The notes: a model not told the origin generated them from the letters alone. A DNA stretch of 64,000 bases from Pelagimonas sp. (GCA_025210265.1 JAOASD010000023.1:1-64000); one strand, 5' to 3'. Counted from the stretch's first letter, positions 1 through 10,858 are shown. Program-made: numbers and translations.

Positions 1-156
1 ATCGGCACCCGAGCGGGTAAATTCGTCGGTGTGGCACAGGCCTGTGGCCTTGATTTCCACCAGAACCTCTCCGGCCTTCGGGCCTTCAAGGTTAACTTCC
101 ATAACCTCAAGAGGCTTGCCTGCCTCAAGGGCGACGGCGGCTTTCGTTCGCATCAT
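1..156 (-). CDS. frmA: S-(hydroxymethyl)glutathione dehydrogenase / class III alcohol dehydrogenase, N-terminal part only
   Basis: Only the first 52 codons are inside the window; the gene continues beyond base 1. The reverse-strand translation starts MMRTKAAVALEAGKPLEV and reaches the zinc-ligand region GLCHTDEFTRSGAD, which is the conserved start of class III zinc alcohol dehydrogenases. This family oxidises S-hydroxymethylglutathione in formaldehyde detoxification, in the cytoplasm. An AAGGA ribosome site lies 7 bases before the first of two adjacent ATG codons (156 and 153), so 156 is chosen. The family call is strong. The catalytic domain cannot be checked here. Confidence 0.88.
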   Translation of the reverse strand, partial: MMRTKAAVALEAGKPLEVMEVNLEGPKAGEVLVEIKATGLCHTDEFTRSGAD

Positions 157-537
157 GTGTCTGTCCTTCGACGTCGGAAAACTGTTCTAAATTTCGCTGG
201 TGCGCCACGCGCAACACAGGCCTTGCCCCATTGGGCGGCTGCTGCCGCCATACTGCCCCGACACATAAAACAAAAGGCGCTCAACTGCGACAAATCCAAG
301 AAAATCCCGTCGTTTCAGACCACTGCGACACGCCAGTCAGCTTGATAGACACAGCCCCCATCTGCGCGGCTCATACCTTGCTCTCGGCATCACCGGTCGC
401 GGCACTGCGCCCTGACTGCCCGGCCCTTTGCAGGGGACGTCGCCGCCCAAAAATCGCCCGCGCCTTCCGCAGCGATAACACCGCAATCGACGCATTCATG
501 ATGCGAAAGTCTGTCTTTGATGGTTGATCGCTCTGGG
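157..537. other. 381-bp stretch without a supported gene
   Basis: No reading frame here has a convincing start, codon pattern or recognisable product. It lies upstream of the frmA-like gene and beyond the stop of the exported protein at 538-1020, so it should hold the frmA promoter. I cannot point to a clear -35/-10 pair. Confidence 0.5.
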
Positions 538-1020
538 TTAGTCCCCAAGGCAATGTTGGCGAATGTCTTCCTCAGTTATTCTGTCTTTTTTATACGCCAG
601 CACCGCCAAGTCCAGAGCGGTGACACAACCGACATGCTGGATTCCTCTGGCAGAGTTCTCTAAATTCACAAATTGCACAATCAACGGGTCGCGCTCTTTG
701 AGCACCGCAGTAGTCCTGACAAGTGCGCTGGTACTCAGACCGATTTCTTCGAAAACCTCCAAGGCCAGGCGCGGCAACGAAAAATGATCTCGCGGCGTGG
801 CGAAGAATATGGCCCAGGCGTCGGCGAATTGTGGCTCAAACCATGTATCCGAGCTCAGGACGATACGACCTTCGCTATCAACCGCCTTGAGCGTGTCAAA
901 GAAACTGGCAGGCGCGTTAAAAACGGTAACTTTCAATTCGTCAGCATGTGCCACCACCGAGCAGGACATAAAAGTTGCGGCACAGCACAAGAGCTTGACG
1001 TGTTTTTTGAACATCTTCAT
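538..1020 (-). CDS. putative exported protein, unknown function
   Basis: A 160-residue protein that I do not recognise. Its N-terminus has a lysine-rich n-region (MKMFKKHVK), a hydrophobic core and a small-residue cleavage site (VVAHA) typical of a Sec signal peptide, so the product is probably periplasmic. The rest is mixed alpha/beta in composition with two cysteines near the C-terminus. In-frame starts also exist at 1035 (ATG) and 1038 (GTG); 1020 gives the most canonical signal peptide. Base composition is AT-richer than most of the window, as for the two small genes that follow. No partner gene is evident. Confidence 0.6.
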   Translation of the reverse strand: MKMFKKHVKLLCCAATFMSCSVVAHADELKVTVFNAPASFFDTLKAVDSEGRIVLSSDTWFEPQFADAWAIFFATPRDHFSLPRLALEVFEEIGLSTSALVRTTAVLKERDPLIVQFVNLENSARGIQHVGCVTALDLAVLAYKKDRITEEDIRQHCLGD

Positions 1021-1160
1021 TTCGGGAAATTCCATCACATATTTAGCGATTGGTCTTGGAGAGATTGCACCTTTATTTCACGATATCTTTGAAATTTGGC
1101 TTTTACATACTTGGCTTAGTGCGCGCATATCGACGCCTGCGTCAACATTGGCGACAATTT

Positions 1161-1352
1161 TTACTCACCCTTAGCAGAGGCTCCCAACCACCTGACGATC
1201 GTATCGTGAAACATGAGACCAACACCCGCAAGCACAAGGCACATGTATTCATAGATCGACAATTGAAATCCACGCACGTAAAAAGTGACACCCCCAAAAA
1301 ACGCCGCAACTGTTAGCCTACTACACACTTTGCGCCAACACTCTCTCTTCAA
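1161..1352 (-). CDS. small membrane protein, unknown
   Basis: A 63-residue protein with basic N-terminal residues and two hydrophobic segments (around TVAAFFGGVTFYV and MCLVLAGVGLMFHD), ending in a charged tail. The apparent start is TTG at 1352, preceded by AAGGGGG at a suitable distance. Size and layout resemble small phage-type or holin-like membrane proteins, but I cannot assign a family. It could be a spurious frame. Confidence 0.4.
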   Translation of the reverse strand: MKRECWRKVCSRLTVAAFFGGVTFYVRGFQLSIYEYMCLVLAGVGLMFHDTIVRWLGASAKGE

Positions 1353-1545
1353 AAGGCCGCCCCCTTAAACGACTGGTAAACTGCGCCTTATGCAATGGCT
1401 GGAGTTGTCAGATCACAAGCCTGAACCAGATCAGCTTCTCCCTGCAAAGCCTGTGCAACCCCCGCACTTCTTGAAAATTCACATCAACCAAGTTTGATCT
1501 TCCCTAATCTAATATAAAACACGACAGACATCACAAAAGGAAAAG

Positions 1546-1824
1546 CTATCGTGTACAAAAAAAGCAATGCCCGTAACGCGTCCCAGAGGCTCCAGGAACA
1601 AAGAAAAGCACGCAACAACCTAAAAAATGAATAAATCCCACAAGGACCGCTCCTTTTCGAATGCCATTAATCTCTTTTTGAATGCTGTCCGTCTCTTTTT
1701 GCTCTAGGCTTGTCATGAATGGGAAATCCCTCTGCTGAATTTTCTTTTGACACATATAGATGTACCCACCACACAAAATAGGTACAAAAGTCACCGGGAG
1801 GAAGCGCGGCAAGCAAAGTTGCAC
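1546..1824 (-). CDS. small membrane protein, unknown
   Basis: A 92-residue frame starting at GTG 1824 with two predicted membrane segments (around RFLPVTFVPILCGGYIY and GAVLVGFIHFLGCCVLFFV) separated by a charged stretch rich in K, E and Q. An internal ATG at 1716 would give a shorter one-helix form. I do not recognise the family. It sits in an AT-rich patch near tRNA-Ser. Coding status is uncertain. Confidence 0.4.
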   Translation of the reverse strand: MQLCLPRFLPVTFVPILCGGYIYMCQKKIQQRDFPFMTSLEQKETDSIQKEINGIRKGAVLVGFIHFLGCCVLFFVPGASGTRYGHCFFCTR

Positions 1825-1995
1825 GCATATCGCCCTTGGCCGCCATGAACGATCAGGCGCGAAGTGGCATCCAGAGGGAAAGCCCCAAGAGCACAGCGTG
1901 TCGCAGCCGATTTCAAACCGGAGGACGACTATGGGGGATACTTGGCCGGGCAGGCCCTACGCATCCACGCTCGCTCACACAAATTCTAGGGTGTC

Positions 1996-2085
1996 TGGCG
2001 GAGCGGAAGGGATTCGAACCCTCGAGACGGTTTCCCGCCTACACACTTTCCAGGCGTGCGCCTTCGACCACTCGGCCACCGCTCC
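1996..2085 (-). tRNA. tRNA-Ser (anticodon GGA)
   Basis: The reverse strand folds into a 90-nt class II tRNA. The acceptor stem pairs GGAGCGG with CCGCTCC, the anticodon loop is CTGGAAA, there is a long variable arm, and the T-loop is GTTCGAATC. The terminal CCA is encoded at 1996-1998. The anticodon GGA reads serine UCC/UCU codons. Confidence 0.97.
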
Positions 2086-2213
2086 GCCGACCGCTCTATC
2101 AAGGCTTCGTCGGGCGCTCAAGTCGATTTCCGCAACTTTGTGAAATTCTGTGCAGATCACCTTGCCACAGGGGCAAGATACAGCCGGGGCGGGAAGTCCT
2201 GACTGGACAATGA

Positions 2214-3956
<1,743 letters not shown>

Positions 3957-4064
3957 GCGTGGCGCGAAATCCGCGATTTACAGAATTGAAATAGACGTCC
4001 CTCCTGCTTTTCCGGGGCCTTTTGTTGCGGCAACAAGGGGCAGCCGGGATCAGGGAGGGCATTG

Positions 4065-4568
4065 ATGAGCATTCATTCAAGGATCGTGGACGATCTGGCG
4101 GCAAGCAATATCGGCTTTGTCACCACAGTCCCGTGCAAGCAACTGGCCGGGGTGATCGCGGAAATCGACACCCGCCCCGGCATCCGCCATGTCCCCGCCA
4201 ATAAGGAAGACGAAGGCATGGGCCTGTGCGCGGGGGCCTGGATGGGCGGCACGCGCTCGGCCATCATCATGCAGAACACGGCGATTGGTGTGACGATCAA
4301 CACGCTGGCCACGCTGATCCAGTTCTACCGGATGCCCTTGCCGATCCTGATTTCCTATCGCGGCGAGGTGGGCGAACCCGTGGCCTGTCAGGTGGAAATG
4401 GCGGTGCATACCAAGCCCCTGCTCGCGCAGCTGAACATCCCGACCTACCATTTCCACCGCAAAGACGATGTCGAAGAGCTGCCGGGCATTCTCAGCCATT
4501 GTTACATGGCCAGCAAACCGGTGGCCGTGCTGATGGATGCCACATTCTGGAAGGAGGCCACCACATGA
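4065..4568 (+). CDS. comD: sulfopyruvate/phosphonopyruvate decarboxylase-type alpha subunit
   Basis: A 167-residue protein like the N-terminal (PYR) half of thiamine diphosphate decarboxylases of the ComD type. The motif KEDEGMGLCAGAWMGG carries the conserved glutamate that activates the cofactor. With ComE it would decarboxylate a 3-substituted pyruvate such as 3-sulfopyruvate, giving sulfoacetaldehyde. No PEP mutase gene is nearby, so a phosphonate-biosynthesis role is less likely than sulfonate or other 2-oxo acid catabolism. ATG 4065 follows GGGAGGGC. The stop overlaps the comE start by 4 bases (ATGA), implying coupled translation. The substrate is an inference. Confidence 0.82.
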   Translation: MSIHSRIVDDLAASNIGFVTTVPCKQLAGVIAEIDTRPGIRHVPANKEDEGMGLCAGAWMGGTRSAIIMQNTAIGVTINTLATLIQFYRMPLPILISYRGEVGEPVACQVEMAVHTKPLLAQLNIPTYHFHRKDDVEELPGILSHCYMASKPVAVLMDATFWKEATT

Positions 4569-5119
4569 TCCGTGCCGAAATTCTGCGCGACATCGCACCC
4601 GTGATCCGTGACCAGCTGGTGATCTGCAATATCGGCATTCCCAGTCAGGAACTGCACCAGATCGACGACCAGCCCAGCAATTTCTACATGCTGGGCACGA
4701 TGGGGCTGGCCTCGTCCATCGGGCTGGGGCTGGCCTTGACCCAACCCAAACCGGTGGTGGTGATTGATGGGGACGGGTCTGTGCTGACCAATCTGGGCAC
4801 TCTGCCGACAATCGGAAATAACGAGGATGGCAACCTGATCCTGCTGATCATCGACAATGGCAGCTATGGATCAACCGGCGATCAACCGACCTACACCAGC
4901 GGACGCAGCTCTCTGTCGGCCATGGCGACGGCCTGTGGCTGTCAGAACGTGGTGGAATGCGATGGCGCGGGAACCAAGGCGGCGTTGACGGATGCGCTGG
5001 AACGCGGCGGCACCACAGTGATTGTCTGTCGTTGCGACAGCGGCAATGAAAAGATGCCAGTGATCACCATGGATCCAGTCACAATCCGCGACCGGTTCAT
5101 GGCCGAGGTCGCGCGCTAA
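4565..5119 (+). CDS. comE: sulfopyruvate/phosphonopyruvate decarboxylase-type beta subunit
   Basis: A 184-residue protein forming the thiamine diphosphate-binding (PP) half of a split decarboxylase. The cofactor motif begins GDGS, about residues 60-63, and ends in the paired-residue element DNGSYG near residues 97-102, the usual GDG-X(~27)-N spacing. It should form a heteromer with the product of the preceding overlapping gene. The gene ends in a 4-base convergent overlap with the hydroxypyruvate isomerase gene on the other strand. The split-subunit family call is good; the physiological substrate is not shown by the sequence. Confidence 0.82.
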   Translation: MIRAEILRDIAPVIRDQLVICNIGIPSQELHQIDDQPSNFYMLGTMGLASSIGLGLALTQPKPVVVIDGDGSVLTNLGTLPTIGNNEDGNLILLIIDNGSYGSTGDQPTYTSGRSSLSAMATACGCQNVVECDGAGTKAALTDALERGGTTVIVCRCDSGNEKMPVITMDPVTIRDRFMAEVAR

Positions 5120-5868
5120 AGCGCCTGAAAGCGGGGCAGCCAGCCCAGGCTGTACTCTGTCGCGCCGCCGGGTTTGTATTCGGCCCCGACCGGGCCAGAC
5201 CAGCCCGCATCGCGCAGGGCGCGCAGGATATAGGCCATGTCCAGCTCTCCCTCATCGGGGCGGCCGCGATGAGGCACCGCGGCCATCTGCACATGGCCGA
5301 TCAGCGATTGCAGCGCGGCAAAACGGCGGGTCACGTCGCCCTCCCCCGCCTGAACATGGTAGATGTCAAAGATCATCTTCAGGTTCGGCGCGCCCAGCGT
5401 TGCGATGATATCTGCCGCCTGATCGGTGGTTTTCAGGAAATAGCCCGGCACGTCGTGACGGTTGAGCGGTTCAATCAGGAGGGTGATGCCATGCGGTTCG
5501 GCCTGCGCGCAGGCAAAACGCAGCGTGTCGAGATAGCTTTGCCGCGCGTCCGCGCCCTCGGCCAGCCCCGCCAGAACATGCACGCGCTTGGTGTTCAGCG
5601 CAGCGGCATAGCGCAGGGCCTCGACCACATCCTGCTGCGCCTGCTCCGCGTTGCCCAGCGCCGCTGTCCCAAAGCCCGCGCCGCGCCGTGTGTTCAGGCT
5701 CAGCATCGGCAGGCCGGTGGCCTCCAGCGCGGCCTTTACCTGATCCGGCGCGTAGGCATAGGGTTCGTGACATTCAACCGCGTCAAACCCGGCGCGGGCA
5801 GCGGCGTGGATGGCGGTGGGCAGGTCATGCTCTGTCCAGAGCAAGCCAAGATTGGCAGAAAATAACAT
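5116..5868 (-). CDS. hyi: hydroxypyruvate isomerase-family TIM-barrel protein
   Basis: A 250-residue xylose isomerase-like TIM barrel of the Hyi family, which interconverts hydroxypyruvate and tartronate semialdehyde. Metal-binding elements typical of the family are visible: LLIEPLNRHDVPGYF with a conserved glutamate, KMIFDIYHVQ with Asp and His, and a C-terminal GAEYKP glutamate. It lies 38 bases downstream of glpD on the same strand, so the two may be cotranscribed. It converges on comE with a 4-base overlap. Neighbours suggest three-carbon acid metabolism. Related sugar isomerases share the fold, so exact specificity is open. Confidence 0.8.
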   Translation of the reverse strand: MLFSANLGLLWTEHDLPTAIHAAARAGFDAVECHEPYAYAPDQVKAALEATGLPMLSLNTRRGAGFGTAALGNAEQAQQDVVEALRYAAALNTKRVHVLAGLAEGADARQSYLDTLRFACAQAEPHGITLLIEPLNRHDVPGYFLKTTDQAADIIATLGAPNLKMIFDIYHVQAGEGDVTRRFAALQSLIGHVQMAAVPHRGRPDEGELDMAYILRALRDAGWSGPVGAEYKPGGATEYSLGWLPRFQAL

Positions 5869-5906
5869 ACGCCCTGCCTAAAACAAACCCACCGATTTGC
5901 AACCGG

Positions 5907-7496
5907 TCAGGCAGCGGCGGACCCAACGCGATGCCCGGCCATCCAGACCGAGATCTGGTCAATCTGGTCCGCACTCAGCCGCAGGCCCAGCTTGCTGCGC
6001 CGCCAGATCACATCCTCGACGCTGCGCGCATATTCCTTGCGCATCAGCCAGATCAGTTCGACCTCGCTCAGATCCGCACCAAAATCCTGCCCCAGATCCT
6101 GACGGGTCTTGGCATTGCCCAGAATGTCCCAGGCCTCGGTCCCGTAGGCGCGGATCAGGCGCTGCGCCCAAGCGGTATCAAGGAAAGGATAGTCCCGCTG
6201 CAGCGTGGCAATCTGGTCTGCAACCCCGTCCACCGGGAAATCCCCGCCGGGCAGGGCCACGCCCGCCGTCCAGCGCCCCGGCAGCCCGGCAAACACTGTG
6301 GCCAGCCGGTCCATCGCGCTTTCGGCGAGGCGGCGATAGGTCGTGATCTTCCCGCCAAACACGCTCAGCACCGGGGCACCTGCGCTGTGATCCATGCTCA
6401 GCACATAGTCACGGGTCGCCGCCGACGCACTGCCCGCCCCGTCATCATACAACGGACGCACGCCGGAATAGGTCCAGACCACATCCTGCGCGCCGAGGTC
6501 GCGTGTGAAATAGCGATTGGCAAAGGCGAGCAGATAGTCGCGCTCTGCCGCACTACAATCTGGTGTGTGATCCGGGCTGGTATGATCCAGATCCGTTGTG
6601 CCGATCAGGGTGAAATCCCCCTCAAACGGCAGCGCAAACACAATGCGCCCATCGGGGCCCTGCAGGAAATAGGCCTTGTCGTGATCATAAAGACGCGGCA
6701 CCACGATATGCGATCCGCGCACAAGACGCACGGTTTCAGGCACCTGAAGCGCGATCGGGCCGGACAGCAGCTCTTTGACCCAGGGGCCTGCGGCATTGAC
6801 CAACGCGCGGGCGCGGTGAGTACGGCGCAGGCTGGTCTCGCGGTCCAGCGTGTCCACCTCCCAGTGGTCCGCATGGCGACGGGTGGCGATCACTTTGGTT
6901 CGGGTCAGGATCTGCGCGCCGCGCGCCTCGGCATCGCGGGCATTCAGCACCACCAACCGGGCATCCTCGACCCAGCAATCGGAATATTCAAACGCCTGCG
7001 TAAACTTGTCCTGCAGGGGCGCGCCCTCGGCCCTGGCAGTCAGGTCCAGCGTACAAGACCCCGGCAGGATCTGCCGCCCGCCCAGCCGGTCATACAGCGC
7101 CAGCCCAAACCGGATCAGCCAGGCCGGGCGTCGCCCGCGCATCCAGGGCATGAGCAGCCCCAGCAAACGCGCGCTGGGAGTGGTGGCGTCAAAGCGCATA
7201 TCCCCATGATAAGGCAGCACAAACCGCATGGGCCAGCTGATATGCGGCATCGCCCGCAGCAGGGTTTCGCGTTCTTGCAACGCCTCGCGCACCAGTCGAA
7301 ATTCGAAATAATCCAGATAGCGCAGCCCGCCGTGAAACAGCTTGGTCGACGCCGAAGACGTGGCCGATGCCAGATCCCCCATTTCCGCCAGTGTCACGCT
7401 CAGACCCCGGCCCGCCGCATCGCGCGCGATCCCACAGCCATTGATGCCGCCACCAATGACAAAAAGATCCGCAATCGTTTTATCCTGCTCTGCCAT
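5907..7496 (-). CDS. glpD: glycerol-3-phosphate dehydrogenase (FAD-dependent)
   Basis: A 529-residue flavoprotein oxidising glycerol 3-phosphate to dihydroxyacetone phosphate at the inner membrane and passing electrons to quinone. The FAD dinucleotide fold GGGINGCG is at residues 15-22, followed by SSASTKLFHGGLRYL, characteristic of GlpD. VNAAGPWVKEL and SVFGGKITTYRRLAE are further family signatures, and the C-terminal alpha domain is complete. ATG 7496 is preferred over an upstream frame extension because AGGTTGGA precedes it and the protein starts just before the FAD motif. No glpF or glpK gene is in the window. Confidence 0.95.
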   Translation of the reverse strand: MAEQDKTIADLFVIGGGINGCGIARDAAGRGLSVTLAEMGDLASATSSASTKLFHGGLRYLDYFEFRLVREALQERETLLRAMPHISWPMRFVLPYHGDMRFDATTPSARLLGLLMPWMRGRRPAWLIRFGLALYDRLGGRQILPGSCTLDLTARAEGAPLQDKFTQAFEYSDCWVEDARLVVLNARDAEARGAQILTRTKVIATRRHADHWEVDTLDRETSLRRTHRARALVNAAGPWVKELLSGPIALQVPETVRLVRGSHIVVPRLYDHDKAYFLQGPDGRIVFALPFEGDFTLIGTTDLDHTSPDHTPDCSAAERDYLLAFANRYFTRDLGAQDVVWTYSGVRPLYDDGAGSASAATRDYVLSMDHSAGAPVLSVFGGKITTYRRLAESAMDRLATVFAGLPGRWTAGVALPGGDFPVDGVADQIATLQRDYPFLDTAWAQRLIRAYGTEAWDILGNAKTRQDLGQDFGADLSEVELIWLMRKEYARSVEDVIWRRSKLGLRLSADQIDQISVWMAGHRVGSAAA

Positions 7497-7725
7497 TGGC
7501 TGTTCCAACCTGCACACTCATGACGCGGTGATGCGGGCCTGTATGCCTTTGCGAGGTGACAGTTTCGTGACCTTTTACAGCAGGTTTGGTCCGCCACTAT
7601 GCCGCACTGCCGGGCAGCTTACGCAACGACAGGTAGAACGGAGTCAGAGCCGAAGCTGGACAGAACCAAATGGCTTGCCGATACTCCTGACATCAAAACA
7701 CGCATGTCACCGGGGAGGAAACATC

Positions 7726-8730
7726 ATGCGGAAATACCTGAAACACGCGGCCATTGCCGCCCTGTCGCTGTCCTTTGCGTCCGAAGCACTGGCGACGGAA
7801 TGGAATGTCTCGGTCTGGGGCAAGCGCCGCGCCTTTACCGAACATGTGGAAAAACTGGCCGAGCTGGTCAGCGCCAAGACCGGCGGCGAATTTACCCTGA
7901 ATATCAGCTATGGCGGCCTGTCCAAGAACCGCGAAAACCTGGATGGCATTTCCATCGGTGCGTTTGAAATGGCCCAGTTCTGCGCGGGCTATCACCGCGA
8001 CAAGAACCCGTCGATCACCGTGCTGGAGCTGCCCTTCCTTGGCGTAAGCAGCCTTGAGGAAGAGCGCAAGATTTCCATGGCGCTGTATCAACACCCCGCC
8101 GCGGTCAAGGATCTGGAGCGCTGGAACGCCACGCTACTGATGCCCTCGCCCCTGCCGCAATACAACATTGTCGGTGTCGGGGATGCGCCTGCCAAACTGG
8201 CGGATTTCACTGGCCTGACCGTGCGCGCCACCGGCGGCATCGGCAAAGCGATGGAAGCCGTGGGCGCCGTGCCGACCTCTATGTCCGCCACCGAAGTGCG
8301 CCAGTCGCTGGATAGCGGTGTGGTCAAGGCCGTGGCCTTTGCGCCCCACGCCCATATGTCCTTTGGCACAATCGAATCCGGCAAATGGTGGACCACCAAC
8401 CTGAACCCCGGCACCGTGAACTGCCCGGTTGTGGTGAACACAGACGCGCTGAACGATCTGTCCGATGCCCATCGTGACGCCCTGCTGGGGTCGGTTGACG
8501 AGGCGCTGGATCACTACATCGCCAACTATAACGGCAAGACCATGGATGCCTGGGGCCCCGCCCTGTCCGAGCGCGGCATTGCCGAAGTGACCTTTTCCGA
8601 TGATGAAATCGCCGCCTTCAAAGAGGCCGCGGCTGGCCCTGCCGCCGCCGCCTGGATCGCGGATAACAGCACGCGCGGCCTGCCCGCCCAGGAGCTGTAC
8701 GATTTTGTCACCGGCATGATCGGTCAGTAA
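7726..8730 (+). CDS. dctP: TRAP transporter substrate-binding protein (DctP family)
   Basis: A 334-residue periplasmic solute receptor with a signal peptide (basic MRKYLKHA, hydrophobic core, cleavage after EALA). The TRAP pattern is present, including the conserved arginine region LTVRATGG that binds the substrate carboxylate. The start ATG 7726 follows the strong ribosome site GGGGAGGAA. It is the first gene of a dctP-dctQ-dctM unit, followed by an 88-base gap. The substrate is unknown. Nearby genes for 2-oxo acid decarboxylation and for a flavin-monooxygenase pathway make an organic acid or an acidic pathway substrate plausible. Confidence 0.92.
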   Translation: MRKYLKHAAIAALSLSFASEALATEWNVSVWGKRRAFTEHVEKLAELVSAKTGGEFTLNISYGGLSKNRENLDGISIGAFEMAQFCAGYHRDKNPSITVLELPFLGVSSLEEERKISMALYQHPAAVKDLERWNATLLMPSPLPQYNIVGVGDAPAKLADFTGLTVRATGGIGKAMEAVGAVPTSMSATEVRQSLDSGVVKAVAFAPHAHMSFGTIESGKWWTTNLNPGTVNCPVVVNTDALNDLSDAHRDALLGSVDEALDHYIANYNGKTMDAWGPALSERGIAEVTFSDDEIAAFKEAAAGPAAAAWIADNSTRGLPAQELYDFVTGMIGQ

Positions 8731-8818
8731 ACACTCTCCCCGATTGGGGATCGCCGGGGCCTGATTGCGGGCCCCGGCCTTGTTTCCTTCACGCCCCTCT
8801 TTAAGACAAGGATGCGCC

Positions 8819-9451
8819 ATGGCCGGACTTTCCTCTGTGCTGCAGGATGACAGCCTGCTCAGCCGCACGGATCGCGCGCTGTACCGGGTGGAAACCGCGC
8901 TGGCCTTGTTGTCAGGGCTGGCGGTGTTCTCGCTGATGGTGCTGGCGGTGGTGTCGGTTTCAGGGCGCAACCTGATGAACGCACCGCTGCCCGGCTATGT
9001 GGACTGGATCGAACAGGCCATGCCGCTGATCGCCTTTATGGGGGTGGCCTATACCCAGCGCGATGGCGGGCATATCCGCATGGACATTCTGGTTGGCGCG
9101 CTCAAGGGCCGTGCGCTGTGGGCCGCAGAGTTCATCACAACATTGGCCATTCTGGTGCTGATGGTGCTTTTGGTCTGGGGCACCTGGGCGCATTTCCAGC
9201 GCAGCTTTGATTTTGCCGCCCCGATGTGGAGCCGCGACAGTTCGATGGACATTGCCCTGCCGCTTTGGCCCGGCAAACTGCTGGCACCAGTGGCGTTTTC
9301 GGTGCTGTGCCTGCGGCTGGCGCTGCAGCTGATCGCCTATGGCCGCGCCTTTGTGCTGGGGCTGGTTGAACCGGTCGCTGTGCCGCTGGTGCAATCCGCC
9401 GCAGAACAGGCCGCCGCCGAGGCCGAAGCCGTTTCCGGCGGAAAGGACTGA
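8819..9451 (+). CDS. dctQ: TRAP transporter small permease (DctQ family)
   Basis: A 210-residue inner-membrane protein with four hydrophobic helices, the normal topology for DctQ. The conserved element YVDWIEQAMPLIAFMGVAYTQRDGGHIRMD sits between helices one and two. It bridges the large permease and supports Na+-coupled uptake with the DctP receptor. ATG 8819 comes shortly after AAGACAAGG. An upstream in-frame extension would add a proline/serine-rich tail with no family support. The stop lies 3 bases before dctM, so the two are translationally linked. Confidence 0.92.
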   Translation: MAGLSSVLQDDSLLSRTDRALYRVETALALLSGLAVFSLMVLAVVSVSGRNLMNAPLPGYVDWIEQAMPLIAFMGVAYTQRDGGHIRMDILVGALKGRALWAAEFITTLAILVLMVLLVWGTWAHFQRSFDFAAPMWSRDSSMDIALPLWPGKLLAPVAFSVLCLRLALQLIAYGRAFVLGLVEPVAVPLVQSAAEQAAAEAEAVSGGKD

Positions 9452-9454
9452 GCC

Positions 9455-10858
9455 ATGGACCCCATTGATATTGGATTGATCGTTTCAGGCGGTCTGCTGG
9501 TTCTGGTCGTGCTGGGGATGCGCGTGGCCTTTGCCGCCGGTCTGGCGGGGATGATCGGCCTGATCTGGATCTTTTGGTCAAAAAAGGGCTACGATCCCGA
9601 GGATTTCGGCTGGGCCCTGAGCGTCGCGGTCAAGACCGCCGGGCAGGTGCCCCATTCCAAAGTCTCAAGCCAGGCGCTGAGCCTGATCCCGACCTTCATC
9701 CTGATCGGCTATCTCGCCTATTACGCGGGCCTGACCAAAGCCCTGTTCGAGGCCGCAAAACGCTGGCTGGCCTGGGTGCCGGGCGGGCTGGCCGTGTCCA
9801 CGGTATTCGCCACGGCGGGCTTTGCGGCGGTGTCCGGGGCTTCTGTTGCCACGGCAGCGGTATTCGCGCGCATCGCCATCCCGGAAATGCTGAAAATCGG
9901 CTATGACAAGAAATTCGCCGCAGGCGTTGTGGCGGCGGGCGGCACGCTGGCCTCGCTGATCCCGCCCTCGGCGATCCTTGTGATCTATGCGATCATCGTG
10001 GAACAGGATGTGGGCAAACTGCTGCTGGCGGGCTTTCTGCCGGGGCTGTTTTCCGCGCTGGTTTACGGTGCGCTGATCATAGGCATGGCCAAGGTGATCA
10101 AAGGGTTCGGCCCTCCGGTCACGGGGTTCACCTGGAAAGAGCGTTTCCTGTCCTTGCCCCCAGCCCTACCCATTGTGATCGTGGTGCTGACCATCATCCT
10201 GTTTGTTTACAATCCGTTTGGCGGCGACGCCTGGGGAACCCCGACCGAAGGCGGCGCCATCGGAGCCTTTGTGGTGTTCCTGATGGCGCTCTATCGCGGG
10301 ATGCGTTGGGGGGAATTCAAATCCGCCCTGCTGGAAACCGCCAAGCTGAGCGTGATGATTTTCACCATCATCTGGGGCGTGCTGATCTATGTGCGCTTTC
10401 TGGGGTTTGCCGACCTGCCGGGCGCGTTTTCGGACTGGATCACGTCGCTGTCCATGTCGCCCATGCTGATCCTGATCTGCATCCTGCTGGCCTATGCGGT
10501 GCTGGGCATGTTCATGGATGCGATTGGGATGCTGCTGCTGACACTGCCCGTGGTCTACCCGGCGGTGATGGCGTTGAACGGGGGCGAGTTCGTGTCCGCC
10601 GCAGACAGCACCTTTGGCATGAGCGGCCCGATGTGCGCGATCTGGTTCGGCATTCTGGTGGTGAAAATGGCCGAGTTCTGTCTGATCACGCCGCCCATCG
10701 GGCTGAACTGCTTTGTCGTGGCGGGGGTGCGGGAGGATCTGACTGTGCAGGACGTGTTCAAAGGCGTGACACCGTTTTTCATCGCCGATGCAGTGACGAT
10801 TGCCTTGCTGGTGGCCTTCCCGGCGATTGTGCTGTGGTTGCCGAATTTGGCATCCTGA
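9455..10858 (+). CDS. dctM: TRAP transporter large permease (DctM family)
   Basis: A 467-residue polytopic membrane protein with about twelve hydrophobic segments. It forms the substrate translocation channel of the TRAP system. Family hallmarks include TAGFAAVSGASVATAAVF near residue 120, GGTLASLIPPSAILVIYAII in the first half, and the C-terminal half repeat containing MDAIGMLLLTLPVVYPAV and LITPPIGLNCFVVAG. It begins 3 bases after dctQ and closes the operon. Two strong hairpins follow the stop codon and separate it from the convergent aldehyde dehydrogenase gene. Confidence 0.94.
   Translation: MDPIDIGLIVSGGLLVLVVLGMRVAFAAGLAGMIGLIWIFWSKKGYDPEDFGWALSVAVKTAGQVPHSKVSSQALSLIPTFILIGYLAYYAGLTKALFEAAKRWLAWVPGGLAVSTVFATAGFAAVSGASVATAAVFARIAIPEMLKIGYDKKFAAGVVAAGGTLASLIPPSAILVIYAIIVEQDVGKLLLAGFLPGLFSALVYGALIIGMAKVIKGFGPPVTGFTWKERFLSLPPALPIVIVVLTIILFVYNPFGGDAWGTPTEGGAIGAFVVFLMALYRGMRWGEFKSALLETAKLSVMIFTIIWGVLIYVRFLGFADLPGAFSDWITSLSMSPMLILICILLAYAVLGMFMDAIGMLLLTLPVVYPAVMALNGGEFVSAADSTFGMSGPMCAIWFGILVVKMAEFCLITPPIGLNCFVVAGVREDLTVQDVFKGVTPFFIADAVTIALLVAFPAIVLWLPNLAS

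Noticed and set aside
371..499. 42-residue frame on the minus strand (MNASIAVLSLRKARAIFG) upstream of the frmA-like gene
   Set aside because: No ribosome site, arginine-rich low-quality sequence and no context support.
157..1995. Possibility of a second islet at tRNA-Ser, given the AT-rich small genes beside its 3' end
   Set aside because: I looked for a repeated copy of the tRNA-Ser 3' end in this stretch and saw none, and no integrase is present. The left boundary could lie outside the window.
4065..5119. Phosphonate biosynthesis locus based on a phosphonopyruvate decarboxylase
   Set aside because: No PEP phosphomutase, aminotransferase or other phosphonate-tailoring gene is nearby.
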